Positions 12,199 to 19,069 of a stretch of DNA of 19,069 bases are shown one piece after another. Position 1 is the stretch's first letter; every line of letters starts with the position of its first letter. This DNA is from Collinsella aerofaciens. GTDB lineage: Bacteria; Actinomycetota; Coriobacteriia; Coriobacteriales; Coriobacteriaceae. The stretch lies in the NCBI GenBank assembly GCA_905213725.1, contig CAJMJM010000021.1:1-19069 (forward strand), read 5' to 3'. The notes below the pieces were generated by a model. It ran no database searches, had not been told where the DNA came from, and was given only the letters and a program-made list of their open reading frames with translations. Position numbers and translations under genes: made by a program.

Positions 12199-15100
12199 TT
12201 AAGCGAAGTAGGCTACGCCGCTCTCAAAGATCGGCATGAACTTATCGCCGGGGACATGCTCGGGCACGTTGCGGTACAGGTTGTCGCCGCGACGCTCGGC
12301 ATGGCCCATCTTGCCCAGGACGCGGCCGTCGGGGCTCGTGATGCCCTCGATGGCGAGCGCGGAGCCGTTGGGGTTGACGGAGAGATCCATGCTGGGCTTG
12401 CCGTCCTCGCCCACGTACTGCGTGGCGACCTGGCCGTTGGCGATCAGCTGGGCGAGCACTTCGTCATTGGCGACAAAGCGGCCCTCGCCGTGGCTGATGG
12501 CGACGGTGTAGGGGTCGTCCAGGCTGCACTGCGACAGCCACGGGGACAGGTTGGACGAGATGCGGGTGCGCACCAGACGGCTCTGGTGGCGGCCGATGGT
12601 GTTGAACGTCAACGTGGGCGCATCGGGCGTGGCGTCGACGATGTCGCCGTAGGGCACCAGGCCGAGCTTGATCAGGGCCTGGAAGCCGTTGCAGATGCCC
12701 AGCATCAGGCCATCGCGGGCCTTGAGCAGGGCGCGGACTGCCTCGGTGACCTCGGGAGCGCGGAAAAACGCCGTGATGAACTTGGCACTGCCGTCGGGCT
12801 CGTCGCCGCCGGAGAAGCCGCCGGGGATCATGACGATCTGGCTTGCACGGATGCGGCGGGCAAGCTCGTGGGTGCTCTCGGCGACGGCCTCGGGCGTGAG
12901 GTTGTTGATCACGAAGGTGTCGGCTTCGGCACCGGCTGCGCGGAAGGCACGTGCGCTGTCGTACTCACAGTTGTTGCCGGGGAACACGGGGATGATCACG
13001 CGCGGACGGGCGATCTTGGCGCCGCTGTACACGTGGATGTCCTTGGCACGGAAGTCGATGGTCTCGACCTCGGGGGTCTCGTCGGCGCTGCGGTAGGCAA
13101 AGACGCCCTCGATGCCGCTCTCCCAGGCCTCCTGGAGCTCGGAGAGCTCGATGACCTCGGAGCCGGTGTCGATGACATAGCCCTCGACGGTGGTGCCCAG
13201 GGGCTCGACGACAACGCCGTCGGCGACCTCGGGCAGCTCGGCATCCTCGGCGAGCTCGACGATAAAGCTGCCATAGAGCGGGGTGAAGAGGCTCTCCACG
13301 TCCACATCCTCGGCAAGCTCGATACCGATCTGGTTGCCGACGCACATCTTAAAGAGGCTTTCGGCGCCGCAGCCGTAGCCGGGCGTGGAGACGGCCAGGG
13401 CGTCACCGGTGGCGGTGAGCGCCTCGACGGCATCAAACGCGGCGAGCAGCTGCTGGGCGTCGGGGCGGTAGTCCTCGCCATAGGTGGCGGGGGCGATACG
13501 CACGACGCGATGCGTCAGGCCCTTGAACTCGGGTGAGACGGCACGGGCGGCACGGCCCACGGCAACAGCGAAGCTGATCAGGGTGGGCGGAACGTTGAGC
13601 TCGCCGGCCTCGTCCTCAAACGAGCCGCTCATGGAATCCTTGCCGCCGATGGCGCCGGCACCCAGGTCGACTTGGGCCATGAGAGCGCCCAGGACGGCTG
13701 CCATGGGCTTGCCCCAGCGCTCTGCCTCGGTGCGCAGGCGCTCGAAGTACTCCTGGAAGGAGAGGTAGGCGCGCTTGTGCTCAAAGCCGGCAGCCACGAG
13801 CTTGGCGATGGACTCGACCACGGACAGGTAGGCGCCCGCAAACTGGTCGGCTTCCATCAGGTAGGGGTTGAAGCCCCATGCCATAGCGCTTGCCGTGGTG
13901 GTCTCGCCGTCCACGGGGAACTTGGCGACCATGGCCGAGCTCGGGGTGAGCTGCGTCTTGCCGCCAAAAGGCATAAGCACGGTTGCGGCACCGATGGTGG
14001 AGTCGAAGCGCTCGGAAAGGCCCTTGTTGGAGGCGACGTTAAGATCGGTGACGAGCGAGGTCATGCGCTCGGCAAGTGTGGTGCCGGCCCAGCTGGGCTG
14101 CCACACGCTGCGGGCGCAGACGTGGGCGACCTGGTGCTTGGGTGCACCGTTGGAGTTGAGGAACTCGCGGGATAGATCGACGATGGCGACGCCGTTCCAT
14201 GCCATGCGCATGCGCGGCTCGGCGGTAACCTCGGCGATAACGGTTGCCTCCAGGTTCTCCTCGGCGGCGTAGCCCATGAACTCCTCGACGTCACCGTCGG
14301 CGCCGGCGCAAACCAAGCACTCCAGGGACTCGGAAATGGCGAGCTCGGTGCCATCCAGGCCGTCGTACTTCTTGGTCACGGTGTCAAGGTCGACATACAG
14401 GCCGTCGGCAAGCTCACCCACGGCGACCGAGACGCCGCCGGCGCCAAAGTCGTTGCAGCGCTTGATCAGACGGCAGGCGTCGCCGCGGCGGAACAGACGC
14501 TGCAGCTTGCGCTCGACCGGGGCGTTGCCCTTCTGGACCTCGGCACCCGAGGTCTCGATGGACTCGGTGTTCTGGGTCTTTGAGGAGCCGGTGGCGCCAC
14601 CGATGCCGTCACGGCCGGTGCGACCACCCAGCAGGATGATCTTGTCGGTGGGGGCGGGGCACTCGCGACGAACGTGGTTTGCCGGGGTGGCGCCCACGAC
14701 GGCGCCAACTTCCATGCGCTTGGCCACGTAACCGGGGTGATAGAGTTCATTAACCTGACCGGTGGCAAGGCCGATCTGGTTGCCGTAGCTGGAGTAGCCG
14801 GCGGCAGCGGTGGTCACGAGCTTGCGCTGCGGCAGCTTGCCCTCGAGCGTCTCGGAAACCGGGACGGTGGGGTCGCCGGCGCCGGTGACGCGCATGGCCT
14901 GGTACACATAGCTGCGGCCCGAGAGCGGGTCGCGGATAGCGCCGCCCACGCAGGTGGCGGCACCGCCGAAGGGCTCGATCTCGGTCGGGTGGTTGTGGGT
15001 CTCGTTCTTAAAGAGGAACAGCCAGTCCTGGTCCTCGCCGTCGACATCGACCTTCACCTTGACGGTGCAGGCGTTGATCTCCTCGGACTCATCGACATCG

Positions 15101-15945
15101 GTCATGACGCCGGTCTTCTTAAGGTACTTGGCGCCGATGGTGCCCATGTCCATGAGGCAGACGGGCTTGGCGTCGCGACCGAGCTCGTGGCGCATCTCCA
15201 TGTAGCGGTCGAAGGCTTGCTGCACCACGGCGTCGTCGATTGTCACGTCGTCCAGGACGGTGCCGAAGGTGGTGTGGCGGCAGTGGTCGGACCAATAGGT
15301 GTCGATCACGCGGATCTCGGTGATGGTGGGGTCGCGATCCTCATCGCGGAAGTACTGCTGGCAGAAGGCGATGTCCGCCTCGTCCATGGCAAGACCGCGC
15401 TCGGCGATAAAAGCCGCAAGGCCGGCCTCATCGAGCTCGCGGAAACCGTCGAGCACCTCGACGGGCTGGGGCTCGGGGGTCTCCATGTACAGCGTCTCGG
15501 GCAGGTCGAGCGAGGCGATGCGCGCCTCGACGGGGTTCACCACGTAGTGCTTGATGGCATCGATGGCGGCTTCGTCCAGAGTGCCCGAGATCATATAGAC
15601 CTTGGCGGAGCGCACGGCGGGGCGCTCGCCCTGGCTGATGAGCTGCACGCACTCGCTGGCGGAGTCGGCGCGCTGGTCAAACTGGCCAGGCAGGAATTCG
15701 ACGGCAAAGACGGCGCCATCGCTTGCGGGGAGCTCGTCGTAGGTCACATCGACCTGGGGCTCGCTAAAGACGGTCGGCACGCAGGAGCGGAAAAGCTCCT
15801 CGTCGATGCCCTCGACGTCGTAGCGGTTGATGATCCTCAGGGCCTCGATGCCCTTGATGCCGAGAATTTCGGTCAGCTCGCCCTTGAGCTGCTGAGCCTC
15901 GACGTCGAACCCGGGTTTCTTCTCCACGTAGATACGAGAGACCAT
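12199..15945 (-). CDS. purL: Phosphoribosylformylglycinamidine synthase, long form with fused glutaminase
   Basis: The ATG at 15945 has an AGGAAGGCAGGAA region upstream. The 1248-aa enzyme converts FGAR, glutamine and ATP to FGAM, the fourth step of purine synthesis. An N-terminal PurS-like part is followed by the linker with 'YWSDHCRHTTF', then the first AIRS-type ATP-binding half with 'NETHNHPTEIEPFGGAAT', a second half with 'GAIGGKDSMSGSF', and a class I glutaminase domain at about 1000-1248. The glutaminase nucleophile is Cys1085 (GICNGFQ), with His1215 and Glu1217 in 'MGHAER' completing the triad. Length and architecture match the clostridial-type single-chain FGAM synthase rather than the separate PurL/PurQ/PurS of most actinobacteria. 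A TATCAT box (minus, 16060-16055) is a weak promoter candidate. A strong terminator follows. Confidence 0.97.
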   Translation of the reverse strand: MVSRIYVEKKPGFDVEAQQLKGELTEILGIKGIEALRIINRYDVEGIDEELFRSCVPTVFSEPQVDVTYDELPASDGAVFAVEFLPGQFDQRADSASECVQLISQGERPAVRSAKVYMISGTLDEAAIDAIKHYVVNPVEARIASLDLPETLYMETPEPQPVEVLDGFRELDEAGLAAFIAERGLAMDEADIAFCQQYFRDEDRDPTITEIRVIDTYWSDHCRHTTFGTVLDDVTIDDAVVQQAFDRYMEMRHELGRDAKPVCLMDMGTIGAKYLKKTGVMTDVDESEEINACTVKVKVDVDGEDQDWLFLFKNETHNHPTEIEPFGGAATCVGGAIRDPLSGRSYVYQAMRVTGAGDPTVPVSETLEGKLPQRKLVTTAAAGYSSYGNQIGLATGQVNELYHPGYVAKRMEVGAVVGATPANHVRRECPAPTDKIILLGGRTGRDGIGGATGSSKTQNTESIETSGAEVQKGNAPVERKLQRLFRRGDACRLIKRCNDFGAGGVSVAVGELADGLYVDLDTVTKKYDGLDGTELAISESLECLVCAGADGDVEEFMGYAAEENLEATVIAEVTAEPRMRMAWNGVAIVDLSREFLNSNGAPKHQVAHVCARSVWQPSWAGTTLAERMTSLVTDLNVASNKGLSERFDSTIGAATVLMPFGGKTQLTPSSAMVAKFPVDGETTTASAMAWGFNPYLMEADQFAGAYLSVVESIAKLVAAGFEHKRAYLSFQEYFERLRTEAERWGKPMAAVLGALMAQVDLGAGAIGGKDSMSGSFEDEAGELNVPPTLISFAVAVGRAARAVSPEFKGLTHRVVRIAPATYGEDYRPDAQQLLAAFDAVEALTATGDALAVSTPGYGCGAESLFKMCVGNQIGIELAEDVDVESLFTPLYGSFIVELAEDAELPEVADGVVVEPLGTTVEGYVIDTGSEVIELSELQEAWESGIEGVFAYRSADETPEVETIDFRAKDIHVYSGAKIARPRVIIPVFPGNNCEYDSARAFRAAGAEADTFVINNLTPEAVAESTHELARRIRASQIVMIPGGFSGGDEPDGSAKFITAFFRAPEVTEAVRALLKARDGLMLGICNGFQALIKLGLVPYGDIVDATPDAPTLTFNTIGRHQSRLVRTRISSNLSPWLSQCSLDDPYTVAISHGEGRFVANDEVLAQLIANGQVATQYVGEDGKPSMDLSVNPNGSALAIEGITSPDGRVLGKMGHAERRGDNLYRNVPEHVPGDKFMPIFESGVAYFA

Positions 15946-16093
15946 TGGTTCCTGCCTTCCTGATCGGTTGGGCGTACGGTACGGTATGCGGCAGCGGTCG
16001 GTTTACGGGGCAAGCCTCGCGGTCGCCTTGAGCCACATGTTTGTAAACCTCACTATGATACGACAGCTCGCGGCGCGTTGAGGACGGCGAGGG

Positions 16094-16102
16094 TGCTACA
16101 GT
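16094..16102 (+). promoter_or_regulatory. Candidate extended -10 promoter of the antiporter gene
   Basis: TGCTACAGT (16094-16102) fits an extended -10 element, 27 nt before the ATG. No good -35 is seen at the usual distance. The region 15946-16129 is the divergent control region of purL and the antiporter gene. Confidence 0.3.
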
Positions 16103-16129
16103 GAAGCGCAAACAAGAGAAAGGCATCAC

Positions 16130-17692
16130 ATGGCATTCGTTTCGCTCGCCATCATCGCACTCGTGGCCTTTGCGAGTCCTTTTATCGCCTCGGCGATTCC
16201 CGGGAAACCCGTTCCCGAGACGGTCTTTTTGCTCGTGTTTGGCGCGGTGCTGGGACCCCATATGCTCGACATTATCCATGTAGATGCCGAGGTCTCGCTC
16301 GTGTCCGAGCTCGGCCTGGCCTTTTTGTTCCTGCTTGCCGGCTTTGAGATCGACCCCAAGAGCATCACGGGCGTCGAGGGGCGCTACGGCTTGGCGACGT
16401 GGGTCGTCACGTTTGGTATCGCCTGGCTTGCCGTGCGCTTTACCCCGTGGTTCTCAGTCAGTCATTTCGACGGTATCGCCGTGACGCTTGCCCTCACTTC
16501 GACGGCGCTCGGCACGCTCGTGCCCATCATGCGTGAGCGCTCGCTCACTGGCACGCGTGTGGGCGACTCGATTCTCGCGTATGGCACCTGGGGCGAGCTC
16601 GGCCCTGTGCTCGCCATGTCGGTGCTGCTGTCTGCCCGCACTGGCATCCAAACGCTCGTAATCCTTGGCTTGTTTGCGGTGGTTTGCGTGTTGCTGGCCG
16701 TGGTCCCAAGCCGCTCCAAGCGCGTCGGCAGCCGCTTCTTTGCGTTTGTCGAGGAACGCGCCGATACCACGTCGCAGACCTTCGTGCGCCTGACGGTGCT
16801 CATCCTGGTCACACTCGTGGCGTTCTCGGCTGTCTTTGATCTCGACATCGTGTTGGGTTCTTTTGCCGCCGGCTTTGTCCTGCGCTATATCATCCCCGAG
16901 GGCAACCATACGCTCGAGACCAAGCTCGATGGCCTGGCCTACGGCTTTTTGATTCCGGTATTCTTTACCGTATCGGGCGCAAAGATCGACCTGACGGCCG
17001 TGGCGTCGCGCCCCGGGCTGCTCGCAGGCTTTATCGTGGCGTTGCTGATCATTCGCGCCGTGCCCATTCTCATCTCTATGAGCATTTGTCCTGCGACGCG
17101 CGATGTGTCGGCGTATGGTCGTATTACCGTGGCCCTGTACTGCACCACGGCCCTGCCGATCATCGTTGCCGTGACGAGTGTTGCCGTCAACGCGGGCGCG
17201 CTGTCGCAAGATATTGCGTCGGTCATGGTTGCCGCCGGTGCCATCACAGTGTTCTTGATGCCGCTGCTCGCACAGCTCTTCTACCGCGTGGTGGATGCTG
17301 CGCCGGTCGCCGCCGTGGCAGAGGTTGCCGAGCATCCATCCGATGCGCTCGACATCCTGCGCGCCCATCACGACCTAGCGAGCTTGCTCGCGCGCGAGCA
17401 TGAGCTGCTGACTTCGCATGGCCATGGTCGCGTATTCGAGGGCCTGCCTACGCTCGATACGATTGCCGAGCGTTTTTCCGCCGAGGCAGCGAGCGACCAC
17501 ATCGATGCCCGCATCGTGGACGCGGCGCACCTGCTTGCCGATAAGACTTACGGCGACGAGATCGACCCCGGCAAGCTCACCCCGCTCGAACGCCGTCGCC
17601 TGGAGCGCGCCAAGCTCGCCGTGCGCGAATACCGCCGCCGCATGCTGGAGCTCTATGCGCGCGATGAAGCCCAGGACGACGACGGCAGGTAG
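16130..17692 (+). CDS. Cation:proton antiporter, CPA2/KefB-like, with C-terminal extension
   Basis: The ATG at 16130 has GAGAAAGG at 16116-16123. The first about 385 of 520 residues form 11-13 hydrophobic helices of the Na+/H+ exchanger fold. Recognisable segments are 'LLVFGAVLGPHML', 'ELGLAFLFLLAGFEID' (the CPA2 motif), 'LTSTALGTLVPIMRE' and 'LGSFAAGFVLRYIIPEGN'. These proteins exchange K+ or Na+ for protons in the cytoplasmic membrane. Residues 387-520 are a polar, helical cytoplasmic tail with His- and Arg-rich stretches; it shows no Rossmann GxGxxG pattern, so it is not a TrkA-N domain as in KefB/KefC. It is a single-gene unit followed by palindromic repeats and a terminator. The transported ion is not determined. 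Confidence 0.9.
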   Translation: MAFVSLAIIALVAFASPFIASAIPGKPVPETVFLLVFGAVLGPHMLDIIHVDAEVSLVSELGLAFLFLLAGFEIDPKSITGVEGRYGLATWVVTFGIAWLAVRFTPWFSVSHFDGIAVTLALTSTALGTLVPIMRERSLTGTRVGDSILAYGTWGELGPVLAMSVLLSARTGIQTLVILGLFAVVCVLLAVVPSRSKRVGSRFFAFVEERADTTSQTFVRLTVLILVTLVAFSAVFDLDIVLGSFAAGFVLRYIIPEGNHTLETKLDGLAYGFLIPVFFTVSGAKIDLTAVASRPGLLAGFIVALLIIRAVPILISMSICPATRDVSAYGRITVALYCTTALPIIVAVTSVAVNAGALSQDIASVMVAAGAITVFLMPLLAQLFYRVVDAAPVAAVAEVAEHPSDALDILRAHHDLASLLAREHELLTSHGHGRVFEGLPTLDTIAERFSAEAASDHIDARIVDAAHLLADKTYGDEIDPGKLTPLERRRLERAKLAVREYRRRMLELYARDEAQDDDGR

Positions 17693-17701
17693 CCAACGCC
17701 G

Positions 17702-17755
17702 TCGCGGAAAATGCATCCCAGAATCCGCGTCCAGAGTGGGACGCGCTTTCCGCGA
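17702..17755. repeat. Intergenic palindromic repeat, copy 1
   Basis: The left arm 17702-17720 pairs with the right arm 17737-17755 (CGCGGAAA...TCCCA with TGGGA...TTTCCGCG, a few mismatches) around a 16-nt loop. The core 17716-17742 is 25 of 27 identical to copy 2. Arms of the form GGAAA-N5-TCCC/GGGA-N6-TTCC are shared with the next copies. Confidence 0.75.
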
Positions 17756-17767
17756 GAGGCCCGTTAC

Positions 17768-17813
17768 GGAAAGCGTGTCCCAGAATCCGCGCCCAGAATG
17801 GGACATAGTTTCT
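17768..17813. repeat. Intergenic palindromic repeat, copy 2
   Basis: GGAAAGCGTGTCCCA (17768-17782) pairs imperfectly with TGGGACATAGTTTCT (17799-17813). The core 17778-17804 repeats that of copy 1 at 62-nt spacing with two differences. The spacers after copies 1 and 2 both contain GGCCC. Confidence 0.75.
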
Positions 17814-17827
17814 GAAAGAAGGCCCTG

Positions 17828-17877
17828 AGGGAAACTGCGCCCCGTTCTGAGCTGAAATACCGGGACGCAGCTTCCCC
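17828..17877. repeat. Intergenic palindromic repeat, copy 3 (diverged loop)
   Basis: GGGAAACTGCGCCCCG (17829-17844) pairs with CGGGACGCAGCTTCCC (17861-17876), most positions matching. The arms follow the pattern of the first two copies but the loop (17845-17860) is different. Confidence 0.7.
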
Positions 17878-17889
17878 TGCAAGCAGAAC

Positions 17890-17930
17890 AAGGCGCGCTG
17901 CCTGCGGTTGATGCAGACAGCGCGCCTTTT
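17890..17930 (+). terminator. Intrinsic terminator between the convergent antiporter and homoserine dehydrogenase genes
   Basis: AAGGCGCGCTG (17890-17900) and CAGCGCGCCTT (17918-17928) form an 11-bp stem, extended by an inner CTGC/GCAG stem, with TTTT at the plus-strand end. It may also serve the minus-strand gene, though its T-run on that side is weaker. Confidence 0.85.
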
Positions 17931-17963
17931 GCGTTGGGCTTCGTTGAGGTTCGAAGTAGTGGA

Positions 17964-19069
17964 CTAGTTGGCCATGACGCCTTCTGTCCAGGCCTCGACG
18001 TCCTCGATGCGCAGGACGTTGGCGACCTCGGCCACGCAGTCGACGCTGGCAAGCTCGGCGGCGGCAGCCTGGACGTCCTTCTCGAGCGCGCGGTGCGTTA
18101 GGAAGATGACCGAGCAGGCATCGCTGACGCCCGACTTGCCGTCCTCGACCTGGTTGATGAGCGAGATCGAGATGTTGTGCTTGGCAAAGATATCGACCGT
18201 CTCGGACAGGGCGCCCACGCGGTCGGCGACCTTCAGGCGCACATAGTACTTGGTCTGGAGTTCGTCCATGGGCTTAAAGGCGAGGTTGTGACCATAGGGC
18301 TCAATCTCGGGCAGCGGAGCCACGCCGCGGCTGATCTGCTCGGAGAGCGACAGGATATCGCCCACGACGGCGCTCGCGGTGGGGAAGGAGCCTGCGCCGG
18401 CACCGTAGAACATGGTCTCGCCCACGGCGTCGCCCACCACGTAGACAGCGTTCATGGCGCCGTTGACCTTGGCAAGCATGTGGTCGGCGGGGATCAGCGT
18501 GGGATGCACACGGACGTCGACGCCGGCGTCGGTGTTGCGGGCGATGCCGAGCAGCTTAATGGTGTAGCCGAGCTCACGGGCCTGGGCGATGTCCTCGGCA
18601 CCGATGGTACGGATACCCTGCTGGTACACATCGTCGGTGGTAACGCGGGTGCCAAAGCCGATGGAAGCGAGGATCGCCGTCTTGCTGGCGGCGTCGAAGC
18701 CGTCGACGTCGGCGGACGGGTCGGCCTCGGCATAGCCCTTAGCCTGTGCGTCGGCGAGCACGTCGGCGTAATCGGCGCCCTCGGCGTCCATGCGCGACAG
18801 GATGTAGTTGGTGGTGCCGTTAAGGATGCCGGCGATGGTCAGGATCTTGTTGCCCACCAGGTCATGCTCAAGCGTGCTCACGATGGGGATGCCGCCGCCG
18901 CAGCTGGCCTCGCACTTAATCTGCACGCCGCACGCGCGTGCCTTCTCGGCAAGCGTCTCGACGTGACGGCCCAGCAGGGCCTTGTTGGCAGAGACGACGT
19001 GCTTGCCGTGCTCAAAGGCAGTGGGGAAGATCTCGGTTGCGGGATGTTCGCCGCCGATGAGCTCGACGA
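17964..19069 (-). CDS. hom: Homoserine dehydrogenase with C-terminal ACT domain (5' end outside window)
   Basis: The frame is open from the right window edge to the stop at 17964, giving 367 residues; the N-terminal NAD(P)-binding Rossmann part is not in the window. Visible parts are 'HVVSANKALL' with the conserved Lys, 'EASCGGGIPIV', 'GILNGTTNYIL', and 'YAEADPSADVDGFDAASK' with the catalytic Glu/Asp/Lys pattern. After the catalytic domain comes an ACT domain ('YYVRLKVADRVGALSETV' onward), the usual site of threonine feedback. The enzyme reduces aspartate semialdehyde to homoserine for threonine and methionine synthesis. A GTG at 18926 lies inside the domain and is not the real start. Confidence 0.97.
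   Translation of the reverse strand, partial: VELIGGEHPATEIFPTAFEHGKHVVSANKALLGRHVETLAEKARACGVQIKCEASCGGGIPIVSTLEHDLVGNKILTIAGILNGTTNYILSRMDAEGADYADVLADAQAKGYAEADPSADVDGFDAASKTAILASIGFGTRVTTDDVYQQGIRTIGAEDIAQARELGYTIKLLGIARNTDAGVDVRVHPTLIPADHMLAKVNGAMNAVYVVGDAVGETMFYGAGAGSFPTASAVVGDILSLSEQISRGVAPLPEIEPYGHNLAFKPMDELQTKYYVRLKVADRVGALSETVDIFAKHNISISLINQVEDGKSGVSDACSVIFLTHRALEKDVQAAAAELASVDCVAEVANVLRIEDVEAWTEGVMAN

Noticed and set aside
11968..13536. Long plus-strand open frame of 522 codons antisense to purL
   Set aside because: It is a by-product of GC-rich codon use in purL. It has no recognisable protein pattern, and purL is certain.
14674..15963. Plus-strand open frame of 429 codons antisense to purL
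   Set aside because: It has the same cause as the frame above. The composition (Gly, Val, Asp, His, Leu rich) is typical of an antisense reading of a GC-rich gene.
17702..17877. CRISPR array
   Set aside because: There are only three units with imperfect arms. Each unit is itself palindromic with conserved loops rather than unique spacers, so this is a palindromic repeat family.

Overview
The window looks like a chromosomal segment of a GC-rich anaerobic gut actinobacterium of the Coriobacteriia, most like Collinsella. That is inferred from the GC-rich codon use, the clear AGGAGG-type ribosome sites, the gene content (anaerobic FAD oxidase with bifurcating-type Etf, a long clostridial-type PurL) and the style of the secreted proteins. 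No rRNA, tRNA, CRISPR array, transposase or phage gene was found.

Region 1 (1-3918). A 5'-proximal piece of a DUF554 membrane protein gene lies at the left edge on the minus strand. Upstream of it is a compact five-gene minus-strand operon read from about 3826 down to 369. It encodes a 98-aa cytoplasmic protein, a 169-aa single-pass membrane protein, a 199-aa secreted WxL-like protein, a tiny sortase-type LAQTG protein and a 476-aa secreted Cys-rich protein. The genes overlap or are closely spaced and share one good promoter candidate with a leader of about 250 nt that contains a two-stem structure. This is the least familiar part of the window and the best candidate for an undescribed cell-surface system.

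Region 2 (3919-7544). A divergent plus-strand operon encodes a GlcD/LctD-type FAD oxidase, EtfB, and EtfA with an N-terminal 2[4Fe-4S] ferredoxin domain. This is the gene set of electron-confurcating lactate (or related 2-hydroxyacid) dehydrogenases.

Region 3 (7541-11017). An HD-domain phosphohydrolase on the minus strand shares its stop codon bases with etfA. Divergent from it is kdgT, a 2-keto-3-deoxygluconate permease, followed by two tandem hairpins. Then come a membrane-bound GGDEF diguanylate cyclase and a strong bidirectional terminator.

Region 4 (11164-15945). On the minus strand lie purL (1248 aa, with fused glutaminase), a strong terminator hairpin, and immediately behind it an EamA/DMT transporter gene that may be read through or attenuated.

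Region 5 (16130-19069). A CPA2-type cation:proton antiporter with an unassigned 134-residue tail is followed by three consecutive imperfect palindromic repeats, a terminator, and the 3' part of homoserine dehydrogenase on the minus strand, cut by the right edge.

Functionally the window mixes housekeeping anabolism (purine and threonine/methionine pathway enzymes), anaerobic hydroxyacid oxidation, uptake of a pectin/uronate breakdown product, c-di-GMP signalling and a surface-protein operon. Apart from the two operons, neighbouring genes appear to be independent units.
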